Counted from the first letter of the stretch, positions 6,555 through 16,354 are shown. The stretch is 64,000 nt of DNA from Synechococcales cyanobacterium C42_A2020_086 (GCA_015272325.1 JACYLU010000001.1:62001-126000); one strand, 5' to 3'. The notes: a model not told the origin generated them from the sequence alone. Translations and numbers: made by a program.

Positions 6555-9482
6555 ATGGGTGCAGTACTGGCGAGCCGTTATCATATCCTTCGACCCCTCG
6601 GCAGCGGTGGGTTCGGGGAGACGTTTTTGGCGCGCGATAGCCATCTGCCCGGACAGCCGATTTGCGTGGTCAAGCAGCTCAAGCCGGCTTTTGTCACCTC
6701 CGAGCAATCGTTTCTGGTGGCGCAGCGCCTGTTCAACCAGGAAGCCGAGATTCTCTACCGCTTGGGCAACCATGACCAGATTCCCCGGCTGCTAGCTCAT
6801 TTCCAGCAAGAGAACAAGTTTTACTTGGTGCAAGAGTTCATTGCCGGCTGGTCGCTCGATCAGGAGTTGCGGCATCGTAAGCGGCTGAATCAGGGTGAGG
6901 TAGTGGCGCTGTTGAGTGATCTGCTGCAGGTGTTGGCTTTTGTGCATGGACAGCGAGTGATCCACCGCGACATCAAACCCTCGAACCTGATCCGGCGGCA
7001 GTCCGACCACCGGATAGTGCTGATTGATTTTGGGGCAGTCAAGCAGGTCAGCTCCCAGCCGATTCCATCGATGGGGCAAACCAGCTTTACGATTGCGGTT
7101 GGATCACCTGGCTATATGCCGGCCGAGCAGCAGTCTTCTGCGCCGCGCTTTAGCAGCGATATCTACGCGGTGGGCATGGTGGCGCTACAGGCGCTAACCG
7201 ATATTTCGCCCAAAGATCTGCCGCGCCAGGATGAAACCGGAGAAATTTCCTGCTCGCTGCTCGATCTCGACCTGCACCCATCCCTGGCCGCAATTTTAGA
7301 TACGATGGTGCGCTACGACTACCGCCAGCGTTACCCCAATGCTAGTGAAGCGCTGCGGGCATTAGAGACCGTTAGCCATCTGGCGACGCCCCTCAGCGAG
7401 CTGCCCGTCTTACCGGATCTGTTGGCGGCACCGCTAGATACCCAGCCCCAGCCAGCCGAGGCAGATACTCAAACCCAGCCACCCACGCCTCCCGCTAGTG
7501 CGGTGGGGCTGATCTCTACGCAGGTAAATCCGTCGCCGGTAGGAACTCCATTCGGAACTCCATCTCGATCGGCTGCCTCCCGGCTGCGGGCCCCCTTCAG
7601 CCGCCAGACCTATCGCAATCGGCAGGCCTTGCTGAGCAAAGTCAAGAACTACTGGGTCAAGGGTGTGCTGGAAACCTCGCTGCATGATCAGGTGGCAATC
7701 GAGCTGGGGCTGGAAACTCGTCCCGATGCCGTCAATGCTCCTTGGAATGTAGCCCTAGAGCTGAGCCAGTCCTCGATTACCACCCTGCCCCACGGCACCC
7801 AACTCATCTCCGTATTTGACCAGTTGGGCACCGGTCGGACGCTGCTGATCCTCGGGGAACCGGGGGCGGGTAAAACTACCTCGCTGCTACAGCTTGCCCG
7901 CGATCTCATCGCCCGTGCTGAGCAAGACGCGACCCATTTGATTCCGGTGGTGCTGAATCTTTCTTCCTGGGGTGGAGAGCGGCCGATTGCCGATTGGATT
8001 GTGGCAGAGCTGACCACCAAATACCAAATTCCCCCCAAGATCGGCAAACCCTGGGTGGAGCGGCAGCAGCTTCTGCTCTTGCTCGATGGTCTCGACGAAG
8101 TTCCCCCAGCGCACCGGGATGCCTGCGTGGTGGCGCTGAACGCCTTTCAGCAGCAGTATAGCACCGAGATGATTGTCTGCAGCCGCATCAAAGACTATGA
8201 GGCGCTGGCGCACCGGCTCGATTTTCAAGGGGCAATTTACCTGCGCTCTCTCAGCGCGGCCCAAGTGCGACAGTATCTTGACAGCCTCAGCACCGACCTC
8301 ACTGGGCTGCGAACAATCTTGGCGGCGGACCTGGCCCTGCAAGAACTCGCCCAGTCCCCACTGATGTTGAACATCATGGTGCTTGCCTATCAAGGCATTG
8401 CGGCTGAAGATCTGCTGGAAAACTTGCTGGTGGAAGAGCGGCGGCGGCAATTATTCAATGCCTATATTGAGCGGATGTTCAAACGACGCCGCAGTGAACC
8501 GACCTATTCAGAGGCGCAGGCCATTGGCTGGCTAAGCTGGTTGGCGCGGCGCTTGATGCAGCAGTCGCAGTCAGTGTTTTTGATCGAGCAACTCCAGCCC
8601 GACTGGTTGGCGTCACGGCAGCAGCAGATGCGCTATCGCCTTGGGGTTGCCTGCATGGGCGGGCTGATGGGCGGCGTTGTCGGTCTGCTGACGGGCATCC
8701 TCACGAACGGCTTGATAGACGACTGGCGCAGTGGCTTGCTGAAGGGGGCGATCAACAGCATTGTCTTTGGTGTTGTGTTTGCCTTAATCTTTGGGCTGAA
8801 TACGCCCGAAGTGCAGACCGTAGAAACCCTGAAGTGGTCCTGGCGGGAGGTGGGCAAGCATCTGCTGATCGGCTGGAAGAACGGCATTCCCCTGGGGCTG
8901 ATTGGCGGTTTGCTGTTTGGCATTGGGGCGGAGGTGATGCCGCAATTGACGCCGGAGCCGGTGCAGGATTTGATTGGTAGCGGTCTGCTGCTGGGGCTGA
9001 TTAGCGGTCTTGCTGCCGGGATGGTGGGCGGTCTCACCTACGGATTGACCGGAGGACTGAGGGGGTCCAGCATTGAAACCAAAACCAAGCCGAATCAAGG
9101 AATGCGGCGAACGGCGCTCAGCGCGGCGATTGGCGGCGTGATTGGCGGTGTCACCGTGGCTCTGCTGATCGGACTGGGCTATGGCTCGCTGCTGGGTCCG
9201 GGTTATGGCATCATGTATGGGTTGAGCTACGGGCTGCTGGGTGGGCTGCTAGCCGGATTTCTATTTGCCGGCGGGCAGGCGTGCGTCAAACATTGGGTGC
9301 TGCGGCGGCAGCTCTATCGCCAGGGCAACATTCCCTGGGACTACAGCCAGTTTCTCGATGAGATGACGGCGCGAGTGTTTCTGCAAAAGGTCGGCGGCGG
9401 CTATATCTTTATCCACCGGCTGCTGATGGAGCATTTTGCGCGCCTAGGCGATCCCAAGGAGAACCGTAGTCAAGCGGGCTAA
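6555..9482 (+). CDS. Serine/threonine kinase fused to NACHT NTPase and multi-span membrane domain
   Basis: 975 residues from ATG 6555; 57 more upstream bases are open, but the kinase fold begins right at MGAVLASRYHIL. Order: a Hanks-type kinase (about 8-275) with glycine loop GSGGFG (16-21), Lys40, HRD (137-139, HRDIKPSN), DFG (158-160) and a GSPGYMPAEQ activation segment; a Pro/Thr-rich linker (about 280-350); a NACHT STAND-type NTPase with Walker A GEPGAGKT (434-441) and Walker B LLLDGLDE (Asp511); a Gly-rich membrane region of several helices (about 690-910); and a short tail ending IFIHRLLMEHFARL. All catalytic kinase and NTPase residues are intact. Some bacterial NACHT proteins act in anti-phage or stress signalling; the role here is inferred only. 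The stop overlaps the dnaX stop on the other strand. Confidence 0.93.
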   Translation: MGAVLASRYHILRPLGSGGFGETFLARDSHLPGQPICVVKQLKPAFVTSEQSFLVAQRLFNQEAEILYRLGNHDQIPRLLAHFQQENKFYLVQEFIAGWSLDQELRHRKRLNQGEVVALLSDLLQVLAFVHGQRVIHRDIKPSNLIRRQSDHRIVLIDFGAVKQVSSQPIPSMGQTSFTIAVGSPGYMPAEQQSSAPRFSSDIYAVGMVALQALTDISPKDLPRQDETGEISCSLLDLDLHPSLAAILDTMVRYDYRQRYPNASEALRALETVSHLATPLSELPVLPDLLAAPLDTQPQPAEADTQTQPPTPPASAVGLISTQVNPSPVGTPFGTPSRSAASRLRAPFSRQTYRNRQALLSKVKNYWVKGVLETSLHDQVAIELGLETRPDAVNAPWNVALELSQSSITTLPHGTQLISVFDQLGTGRTLLILGEPGAGKTTSLLQLARDLIARAEQDATHLIPVVLNLSSWGGERPIADWIVAELTTKYQIPPKIGKPWVERQQLLLLLDGLDEVPPAHRDACVVALNAFQQQYSTEMIVCSRIKDYEALAHRLDFQGAIYLRSLSAAQVRQYLDSLSTDLTGLRTILAADLALQELAQSPLMLNIMVLAYQGIAAEDLLENLLVEERRRQLFNAYIERMFKRRRSEPTYSEAQAIGWLSWLARRLMQQSQSVFLIEQLQPDWLASRQQQMRYRLGVACMGGLMGGVVGLLTGILTNGLIDDWRSGLLKGAINSIVFGVVFALIFGLNTPEVQTVETLKWSWREVGKHLLIGWKNGIPLGLIGGLLFGIGAEVMPQLTPEPVQDLIGSGLLLGLISGLAAGMVGGLTYGLTGGLRGSSIETKTKPNQGMRRTALSAAIGGVIGGVTVALLIGLGYGSLLGPGYGIMYGLSYGLLGGLLAGFLFAGGQACVKHWVLRRQLYRQGNIPWDYSQFLDEMTARVFLQKVGGGYIFIHRLLMEHFARLGDPKENRSQAG

Positions 9483-11458
9483 AACGGCACATCGTCGTCG
9501 GGGTCACCATCGGTCGGCTCGTCTGGTACTGCCTCCAGCGTTGCGTCCGTTGCGGCAACAATCGGCAGCGACGGCAGATCTGAGTCGCAGCTCACAATCT
9601 GCCCGTTGAACATCTGTGCCAGGCTTTTGGCAGCTCGGTGAACGTCGTCCTCGTCTTGCCATTCCGCGACGGGTTCTGTAGGGGAAGCAACGAGATCGGC
9701 ATTGGGGCGAGGGTTCTGAGCCACCCCAGGCGCAGCTGAAGCGGTCGGCGTGGGCGGAGGTTCCGGCGGCTCAAAGCCAGACGACGAAGCAGCGGGGTCC
9801 CGAGCGACTGGACGAGGTGGCGGCTCAGGCAATGGCAGCGGCGTTTCCTCAGCGGCAACTACCTCCAACGTCACCCGTACTGGCTGTTGGCAGAGTTTAC
9901 TAAAAGCAGCCTCCACATTGGTGATCCGCGTTTGCGCCATTTTGAATAGCGGCTGGGAGGTAATGCCAACCCGTGCCTGCTGCCCGTGGAAACCCAAGAG
10001 CCGCCCTTGCTGCTTGAACAGCGCCTGGGTTCCCGGTGGCTGTAGCACACTCAGCATTTCTTGCCACATTTGCTGCAGGTCAACTGCCGCTGCCGGTTCT
10101 ACCGCTACCTCAACAGGTCCTGCAATGGGTGCTTCCCCTGGAATTTCGGGAGGTGAAACTTTGGTAGGGAATGGCGGACTGTTCTCGGCAAGTGGTGGTG
10201 AAGAGCGAGGCGGGACGGTCGGTGTAGGTTGCGGCGGCAGAGTTGGGGCAAGATCGGGTGCCTTCGGTACGCTAGCCGTTTTGCCGTTTGTCAGATTTTG
10301 TGAGGGTGCCGTCGGAGCCATAGGACGAACTGCCGGCTGAAGGGTCGCATCGGGTCGCGATAGAGTCAGCGCCGACGGCAGTAGCCCCAGCAGCGTTACC
10401 TCGAGCCACAATCGCGGTTGGGTGGTATTTTTCACCTGAACTTCGCTGGACCGCAGATGCTGCTGTCCATGTAGGATCGTTGCCAAGTCGAGGGACTGGA
10501 CAAACTGACTCATGGCATCCCAGGTGGGCGGCGTAATCGCCACGAGATCACGACGATCCGGGCTGGTTTTGGCAATCAGCAAATCGCGGTAAAAGCTGGC
10601 CAGGTTTTGCAACACAATCAGGGGTTCCCGTCCTCGATCGAGGAGGCGACGAGCTTGATCAAGAACGGTTGTTGGGTCATCCTGGGCGATCGCCTGCACC
10701 AGCGTCAGCAGATCGCGCTCGGGCACCGCACCCACCAAATCCCACACCCGATCGACCGTCACGGGTCCTTCCAGTAAGCTCAACTGATCGAGTAAACTTT
10801 CGGCATCCCGCAGCCCGCCCTGAGAGATCTGCCCCACAAGCTGGATCGCGTCCGGCGTTAGATCAATCGCTTCCTTGGCGGCAATTGCGCTCAGGTGTTG
10901 CACCATTGGCTCTAGGGGAATGCGGCGAAAGTCGAAACGCTGACAGCGAGAAATAATCGTCGGTAATACCCGCTGGGGATCAGTGGTCGCTAGGATAAAC
11001 ACAACATGCTCGGGCGGTTCTTCCAGGGTTTTCAGCAGGGCATTAAAGGCGGCAGTGCTGAGCATGTGGCACTCGTCGATCACATAGACCTTGTAGCGGC
11101 ACTGCACTGGGGCAAATTGGGCCCGCTCGATTAATTCGCGAATATTGTCCACGCCGGTATTGCTAGCGGCATCGATTTCAATTACATCCAGGGCCGAACC
11201 ATTGGCAATCGAACGGCACACCTCGCAGACACCACAGGGAGTTTCCGTTGGGGCATCATTCGCTAAACAGTTCAGCGACTTAGCTAGGATGCGAGCACTA
11301 GAGGTTTTGCCAGTGCCGCGAGCACCGGTAAACAGATAGGCTGGAGCAATCTTCTGCTGCCGCAGGGCATGGGTGAGGGTCGTAGCGATTGCCTCCTGCC
11401 CGACTAGTTCGGCAAAGGTCTGCGGACGATACTTGTGATGCAGCGGTTCGTAAGCCAT
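9479..11458 (-). CDS. dnaX: DNA polymerase III subunits gamma/tau
   Basis: 659 residues. The clamp-loader ATPase starts YEPLHHKYRPQTFAELVGQE. It carries Walker A GARGTGKTSS, a four-Cys zinc module (C..CGVCEVC), the DEC Walker B variant VIDECHML and the sensor LATTDPQRVLPTIISRCQRF. From about residue 365 a long Pro-rich linker leads to a tau-like C-terminal region that ends with acidic DGDPDDDVPF. No intein or frame break is present, although some cyanobacterial dnaX genes have inteins. I did not find an obvious internal slippage site for making gamma. The gene converges on the kinase-NACHT gene with a 4-bp stop overlap (CTAA). Confidence 0.96.
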   Translation of the reverse strand: MAYEPLHHKYRPQTFAELVGQEAIATTLTHALRQQKIAPAYLFTGARGTGKTSSARILAKSLNCLANDAPTETPCGVCEVCRSIANGSALDVIEIDAASNTGVDNIRELIERAQFAPVQCRYKVYVIDECHMLSTAAFNALLKTLEEPPEHVVFILATTDPQRVLPTIISRCQRFDFRRIPLEPMVQHLSAIAAKEAIDLTPDAIQLVGQISQGGLRDAESLLDQLSLLEGPVTVDRVWDLVGAVPERDLLTLVQAIAQDDPTTVLDQARRLLDRGREPLIVLQNLASFYRDLLIAKTSPDRRDLVAITPPTWDAMSQFVQSLDLATILHGQQHLRSSEVQVKNTTQPRLWLEVTLLGLLPSALTLSRPDATLQPAVRPMAPTAPSQNLTNGKTASVPKAPDLAPTLPPQPTPTVPPRSSPPLAENSPPFPTKVSPPEIPGEAPIAGPVEVAVEPAAAVDLQQMWQEMLSVLQPPGTQALFKQQGRLLGFHGQQARVGITSQPLFKMAQTRITNVEAAFSKLCQQPVRVTLEVVAAEETPLPLPEPPPRPVARDPAASSSGFEPPEPPPTPTASAAPGVAQNPRPNADLVASPTEPVAEWQDEDDVHRAAKSLAQMFNGQIVSCDSDLPSLPIVAATDATLEAVPDEPTDGDPDDDVPF

Positions 11459-11515
11459 AGGTTCCGGCAGAGTTCCTACCCTCTAGAGTAGGTTACAGTT
11501 CGAGTCAGCCACAGG

Positions 11516-11545
11516 GTAAGCTACAGAAGTGTAAGCTACAGAAGT
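11516..11545. repeat. Two-copy 15-bp tandem duplication
   Basis: GTAAGCTACAGAAGT occurs twice exactly, head to tail, in the dnaX-thf1 divergent spacer, with a degenerate partial copy just upstream (GTAGGTTACAG). It belongs to the window-wide set of short duplications. Confidence 0.9.
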
Positions 11546-11668
11546 TGAAGGTAACACACTCTCCCGAGTTCGACGCGAGCTGCATCGATCACGCCCTTCG
11601 CAGTTCATCCTGCCCCGCTATTGGCTCAGTGTGGGATAATGGGGATCACATTATTTCTAAAATGACCC

Positions 11669-12382
11669 GTGAATAACGTCCGCACCGTTTCAGATACTAA
11701 AAGAGCGTTTTACACGCTCCACACCCGTCCCATTAACTCGATCTACCGGCGGGTGGTAGACGAATTGATGGTCGAAATGCATCTGCTCTCGGTCAATGCG
11801 GACTATCGCTATGACCCCGTATATGGGCTAGGAGTTGTCACCGCCTTCGATCGGTTCATGCAGGGCTATCGTCCAGACGCCGATAAACCAGCCATTTTTG
11901 ATGCCCTATGCCGCTCCATTGAAACGGATCCCCAGCGCTATCGTCAGGATGCCGAGCAGTTGCAGTCCGAAGCCGTGTCCTGGACAAGCGAGAAGTTCCT
12001 AGATCAGGTGCGGCACCTGTCGGAAGCGCCCACAGACGGCATTTTTGGCGCCCTGCGCAGTGTCGCAGACAATCCTAAGTTTAAATACAGCCGTCTTTTC
12101 GCCATTGGGCTATATACCCTGCTCGAGATTATGGATCCTGATCTGCTCAAAGACGAAAAGCAGCGTAACGAAGCATTACAGACTGTCAGCGAGGCGCTAA
12201 AGCTCTCAGCAGACAAGATGCAAAAAGATCTAGAGCTGTATCGCAGCAATCTAGAGAAAGTGGCTCAGGCGCGGATTGTTATGGAAGACATCCTGAAGGC
12301 CGACCGCAAGAAGAAAGAAGAGCGGGCAAAAGCCAAGGATGCAATGACGACCCCACCGACTAGTTCCCCCGAAACCACTTAG
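11669..12382 (+). CDS. thf1: Photosystem II biogenesis protein Thf1/Psb29
   Basis: 237 residues from a GTG start. The conserved N-terminus MNNVRTVSDTKRAFY and the following HTRPINSIYRRVVDEL match the family and fix the start. It is alpha-helical, with a charged coiled-coil tail (about 170-225) rich in Lys/Glu. Thf1/Psb29 supports photosystem II assembly and repair and is known to stabilise thylakoid FtsH complexes. Two ftsH genes and psbI lie in this same window. A divergent dnaX gene is upstream; the next gene is convergent. Confidence 0.96.
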   Translation: MNNVRTVSDTKRAFYTLHTRPINSIYRRVVDELMVEMHLLSVNADYRYDPVYGLGVVTAFDRFMQGYRPDADKPAIFDALCRSIETDPQRYRQDAEQLQSEAVSWTSEKFLDQVRHLSEAPTDGIFGALRSVADNPKFKYSRLFAIGLYTLLEIMDPDLLKDEKQRNEALQTVSEALKLSADKMQKDLELYRSNLEKVAQARIVMEDILKADRKKKEERAKAKDAMTTPPTSSPETT

Positions 12383-12417
12383 GCTTAGGAGTAATTAGGA
12401 GTTAACTAGAGGAGTAG

Positions 12418-13089
12418 CTAGCTTCCTGGTGGCAGTGCTTCATCCTCAGGAGCCACCTGATGCTCACTGGGCAGCAGCGCTGAACCCGAGTAGACCACGG
12501 ATTTAAGTTTGCTGTAAAAGTCTGACGGTTCGGGAGTGGGAATAAACTGATGAATGGGCTGCTGGGCCACTTCTGCCCGCAAGCGCACTTCCTCAAGTCG
12601 CTTCACCATCGGTCGAAATGGGTTAGCATCCTCGGCTGTTAAGGAAGCGGCGGTAGGCGGTTCAGTAGTCCGGTCAGCAGACGGCAGCACCCACGACGGC
12701 AGCATTTTGTTTGATGGAGTTTGGGGGTGTTCTGCCAGAGGGGGAGTCTTGTCGGCTACTGAGGAAGGCAGCGATGAACTAGAGGGCGGCAGCATCGGTA
12801 AGTCAACTCGCGGAAATTCGTTGCAAATAATCCGCTCAAACTCTCGGTTGAAGTGGTGCAACGGTCGGCCGCGCCGCTGCCACAGCTCCAAAATTTGCGT
12901 GACGGAAATTACTTTGTATCGCCCCTGATATAGCGCTTCTACCACTGCGGGGCGTAGCCAGCTCATGGGATAGTGCCGTAGCCATCGATCAATCCACTGG
13001 TCGAGCGTGTAGCTGTTCAGCTCAAAGCCGTAGCGGGTAATTAAGCCAGCTACTTCGGCTGCCACTGCTTCTGTCGCCTGTTCAGTCAT
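12418..13089 (-). CDS. Conserved cyanobacterial hypothetical protein
   Basis: 223 residues. The N-terminal 90 residues (YGFELNSYTLDQWIDRWL ... ALYQGRYKVISVTQILELWQRRG ... HFNREFERIICNEFP) look like a compact helical domain that I recognise as conserved among cyanobacteria but without an assigned function. The rest is Ser/Pro-rich and probably disordered. No membrane segment or signal peptide is seen. It converges on thf1. The WQRRGRPLHHFNREFE stretch is the best handle for searches. Confidence 0.8.
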   Translation of the reverse strand: MTEQATEAVAAEVAGLITRYGFELNSYTLDQWIDRWLRHYPMSWLRPAVVEALYQGRYKVISVTQILELWQRRGRPLHHFNREFERIICNEFPRVDLPMLPPSSSSLPSSVADKTPPLAEHPQTPSNKMLPSWVLPSADRTTEPPTAASLTAEDANPFRPMVKRLEEVRLRAEVAQQPIHQFIPTPEPSDFYSKLKSVVYSGSALLPSEHQVAPEDEALPPGS

Positions 13090-13309
13090 GCCCTATTGTG
13101 CGGGAATGGAACATGGAATGACCAAATCTTTAAAGAACCGTTAACAGTATTTTAAGGTAATGCGGCGAACAACTGTTTCTTTTGTTTTTCTTTTGTTTCT
13201 TTATTCCTTTTATTCCTCTAGAGTACCCTTATCCCATTCTAGTGTCATAAATTGGTTGCCCTCGATTTTCCCGAATTCTCCGATGCTGGCAACGCATTAC
13301 GCAAACGCT

Positions 13310-16168
13310 TTACTCATTGGATTCCCGAATGGCACCACCTTCTACATCACGTGCTCCTAACCCCGAGAAGGGTCCTGGATCGCCCAGCCAGTTGAAATCG
13401 TTGATCCGCAAACTCAGAGCAGCCGCTTCACGACGGGTACTGTAGCTCAGAGACAGGGAGTAGGTGCGCCGGCGATACTCCAAGGAAAGAATGGTGTCGA
13501 TGTTATCTCCTGTGTCGAGGTTGTAGGAAGTGCGTACCCCAAACAGCAGTGGTCCATAAATTTGCTGGGTAATGCCGCCTTCTAAGACTTCTTCGTCTAC
13601 GTTGCGGTCAAACAGAAATGGGGAATTGCCATCTTGCAGGGTTTGGTAGTAAGTGACGTTAAAAGCGGTGTAATCAAACGCTTGACGTGCCAACCGCCCA
13701 AACTGTCCCAGCAGTGAGACGCCGCCCCGCAGGGTAGACTGGCTATCTCCATTGCTATAGGCGCTAAAAACACCTCGCGTTTCTAGGTTAAGGCCGACAT
13801 AAGGCGTAATGGGAAACGGCGAATAACGCAACCCTTGATCGGGTGTGGGCGGCAGCGCAGTCCCGGACCACAACAGGAAGAAGCGACTCAGGGTGGCCGT
13901 GGCCTGGTAACGCATCAGATCGGCGCAGCCAAAGCCGGTGAATGGTCGATCATCTGGGTTAATACAGTTTAAGTTGCGCTCAGCCCGATCGGCCGGAAAC
14001 AGGTCAGGTTGATCCGTCGCTGCATTCACATACTGCATACTGCCTTGATAGATCAAGTTGATGCCGGTATCTCCCAACACGTAGCGCGGCGAGGTCACGA
14101 CTAATCCTAGACTGCTCTGCACATCCTGGAAACCCAGCGATCCATTAAACAAGCGATCGCGGTAGCTGTATTCTAGGGCAACGGTGTGGTTCAACACTTG
14201 CTGCCGCGCTCGAATGCTAGCTCGCAGGTTATCTCCTACTTCAGCAAAGTCCAGGCTGCTAAAGCTAGCATTGACTTCCGCCGATGTATTCGGTCCAAAA
14301 AAGGCATCGAGCCGGGCCACCAAGCCCAGGTTAGACGGGTCTAGCACGTTGCCACTATCGAAGGCGCGCTGCACCAGAACTTGCGGCGTCACGGTAAATT
14401 GCAGATTCGGACCAGAATAGATCGGCGTTACCCGCTCGATGTAAAACCCATCTCGGTCGCGTTGGTCAAAGCCGAAGCTAACCAGTCCGGCCTGCCGCTC
14501 GCGGTTGTCGAGAATCTGGCGATTGATTGGCAACGGCAAGGTCAAGCCTTGGTCAAACACAACTCGCGGATTGCGGGCGCGAATCTCGGCTTGAAATTGA
14601 TTGAGGCGGGTATAGGTTAGCTCGTTGGCGCGAAATTCTAGCTCGGGTGGCGAGAACGGATCGTTGGTGATTCGGACGTTACGGGCAATCAGACGGTCGC
14701 CATCAAACTCGGCGGTTTCTGCCTCAAACCGGAACTGGGTAATGTCTCCTCCTTGCGCAGCGGCAGCAGTTTGGTTTGGCGTCGCTACCCCAAAATTGAT
14801 ACCGCCTGCTCCCGGAAACACCTGCAAATTCTGCTCATCAGACACTTGCTGAGTCACAGGGCGATTCAAGCGGGTGCCGGTGGTAGTATCAAACCTCTCG
14901 GGATCAAAGTCTTGCTCGACCGCTGGTACAAAGATTTCGCCGCGGGCCCCGATGATGTTGCCCTGGTTTAAGCCAAAGTTATACTCAAACCGCTGCCCAA
15001 ACAGCGTTTGTTCCCCGCGAGTTAACACGGCATTGCCTTCGGCGATCGCCACCCGATTAGGAATATTCACCCGCACCCGATCGGCAGCTAGGGTGCCACG
15101 CCGAAACCGCATCAACACATTGCCCTCAGCATAAAAAATCTGCTCTCGCTCGTTAAATTCCTGGCGATCCGCAGTGACCTCTAGCACCTCACCAACAGCC
15201 ATAGGGTCGATGGGCACAGTGCCAGTGGGCGGCGTCGGGGGCATCCCTGGAGGCGTGTCTTCGGCTGCCGGTGCGCGGTCTAGCTCGGTTGGCGGTTCGA
15301 CGTCTACCTCGTCGCGGGGGCGGTCGGGTGTGGGAATGATCAAAATCTCGCCCCCTGGAGCAGGTTCTGGGATGGGCAAAGGGGGCAGTGAGGGAGCTTG
15401 TTCTGGTTCCAGACTGCCTCCATTAGGAGCCATCGGGTCTGCCGGCGGTGTTTCTTCCCCAAATTCGGGCGTGTAGAGCGGTGGATTCTCGGGCGGGGTG
15501 GCGGGCTGCCGATCAGCCAGATCATCAGGTATGGCGTGTTGGGTAAGGGTCACGCCTGCAGAATGCCCTGTAGCGGTTAGGGGCGCTGCCGAGGAAGGAT
15601 CCAGGCTCCACGGACGAACATGAGTACCCGCTGCGTTGCCCGGAGGTTGGCGGTCTAGCGATCGGCGTGGCAATGGCGAGGTTTCTGCTAGGTCAGGGGC
15701 AGCCAAGCGATCCAGTTCCGGTAGGGAAACCACACGTAGCCTCGGAGAACCAACCTCTCCTGCTGGAGACCCAGACTGTACCCCAGCCAACTGAAGCGTG
15801 AGGGGGGCACCCAATGCTTCGGCCGTCAGCGCGACTGCCTCAAGGGGGGCAGATTCTGGAGCAGCCGTAGGCGAAGTGTCTGCCTTCTTTGAATCCCTAG
15901 TCGAATCACCAAAGTTACTAATCGGATCGGTGGGATCTGCCGCATCAACTAAATGAACTGAATCAACCGCTGCAGCAGGTGTCTCTGCCGTTGATCCAGC
16001 AGCACAAGACGCCCCTTCCAGACAGTTTGCCGCCGTTACGACTGGCAGATCAGCCGACTGCGACAGCGAAGCCCTTGCAGGGGCTAGGGAGTGAGTAACA
16101 AGATGAGAATCCTCAGGCAGGACAATATTGACAACTGGAGGCAGGGGCGGCGGAACCGGATAGGGCAT
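13310..16168 (-). CDS. LptD/OstA-like outer-membrane protein (DUF3769)
   Basis: 952 residues. The first 300 or so are low-complexity Pro/Ala/Thr-rich, starting MPYPVPPPLPPV, without a classical signal peptide. Residues around 330-425 form an LptA/OstA-like repeat (VTADRQEFNEREQIFYAEGNV ... LAADRVRVNIPNRVAIAEGNAV). The C-terminal half (about 550-940) has alternating aromatic/polar strands and YRRRTYSLSLSYS-type ends typical of a beta-barrel. By analogy with LptD it would insert lipopolysaccharide-type glycolipids in the outer membrane. The Pro-rich start looks like other cyanobacterial members I recall, so I keep this start, but secretion is not obvious from it. Confidence 0.85.
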   Translation of the reverse strand: MPYPVPPPLPPVVNIVLPEDSHLVTHSLAPARASLSQSADLPVVTAANCLEGASCAAGSTAETPAAAVDSVHLVDAADPTDPISNFGDSTRDSKKADTSPTAAPESAPLEAVALTAEALGAPLTLQLAGVQSGSPAGEVGSPRLRVVSLPELDRLAAPDLAETSPLPRRSLDRQPPGNAAGTHVRPWSLDPSSAAPLTATGHSAGVTLTQHAIPDDLADRQPATPPENPPLYTPEFGEETPPADPMAPNGGSLEPEQAPSLPPLPIPEPAPGGEILIIPTPDRPRDEVDVEPPTELDRAPAAEDTPPGMPPTPPTGTVPIDPMAVGEVLEVTADRQEFNEREQIFYAEGNVLMRFRRGTLAADRVRVNIPNRVAIAEGNAVLTRGEQTLFGQRFEYNFGLNQGNIIGARGEIFVPAVEQDFDPERFDTTTGTRLNRPVTQQVSDEQNLQVFPGAGGINFGVATPNQTAAAAQGGDITQFRFEAETAEFDGDRLIARNVRITNDPFSPPELEFRANELTYTRLNQFQAEIRARNPRVVFDQGLTLPLPINRQILDNRERQAGLVSFGFDQRDRDGFYIERVTPIYSGPNLQFTVTPQVLVQRAFDSGNVLDPSNLGLVARLDAFFGPNTSAEVNASFSSLDFAEVGDNLRASIRARQQVLNHTVALEYSYRDRLFNGSLGFQDVQSSLGLVVTSPRYVLGDTGINLIYQGSMQYVNAATDQPDLFPADRAERNLNCINPDDRPFTGFGCADLMRYQATATLSRFFLLWSGTALPPTPDQGLRYSPFPITPYVGLNLETRGVFSAYSNGDSQSTLRGGVSLLGQFGRLARQAFDYTAFNVTYYQTLQDGNSPFLFDRNVDEEVLEGGITQQIYGPLLFGVRTSYNLDTGDNIDTILSLEYRRRTYSLSLSYSTRREAAALSLRINDFNWLGDPGPFSGLGARDVEGGAIRESNE

Positions 16169-16354
16169 AGTTCAGCAGAATAACAGCGACGGACAGCCCA
16201 AACACAGAACTTCAGCCGTCCTCAACACAGACTCACGGACTTCCTGGAGAAGCGCAAGTTCCTCAACACAGCTCAGTGCGTCAACACAAGCGCAGCGTGC
16301 TGTTAACCAAGAGTCCATGATTCTGACAGGTGTACTGCCTGAGGAGCAAACCCC

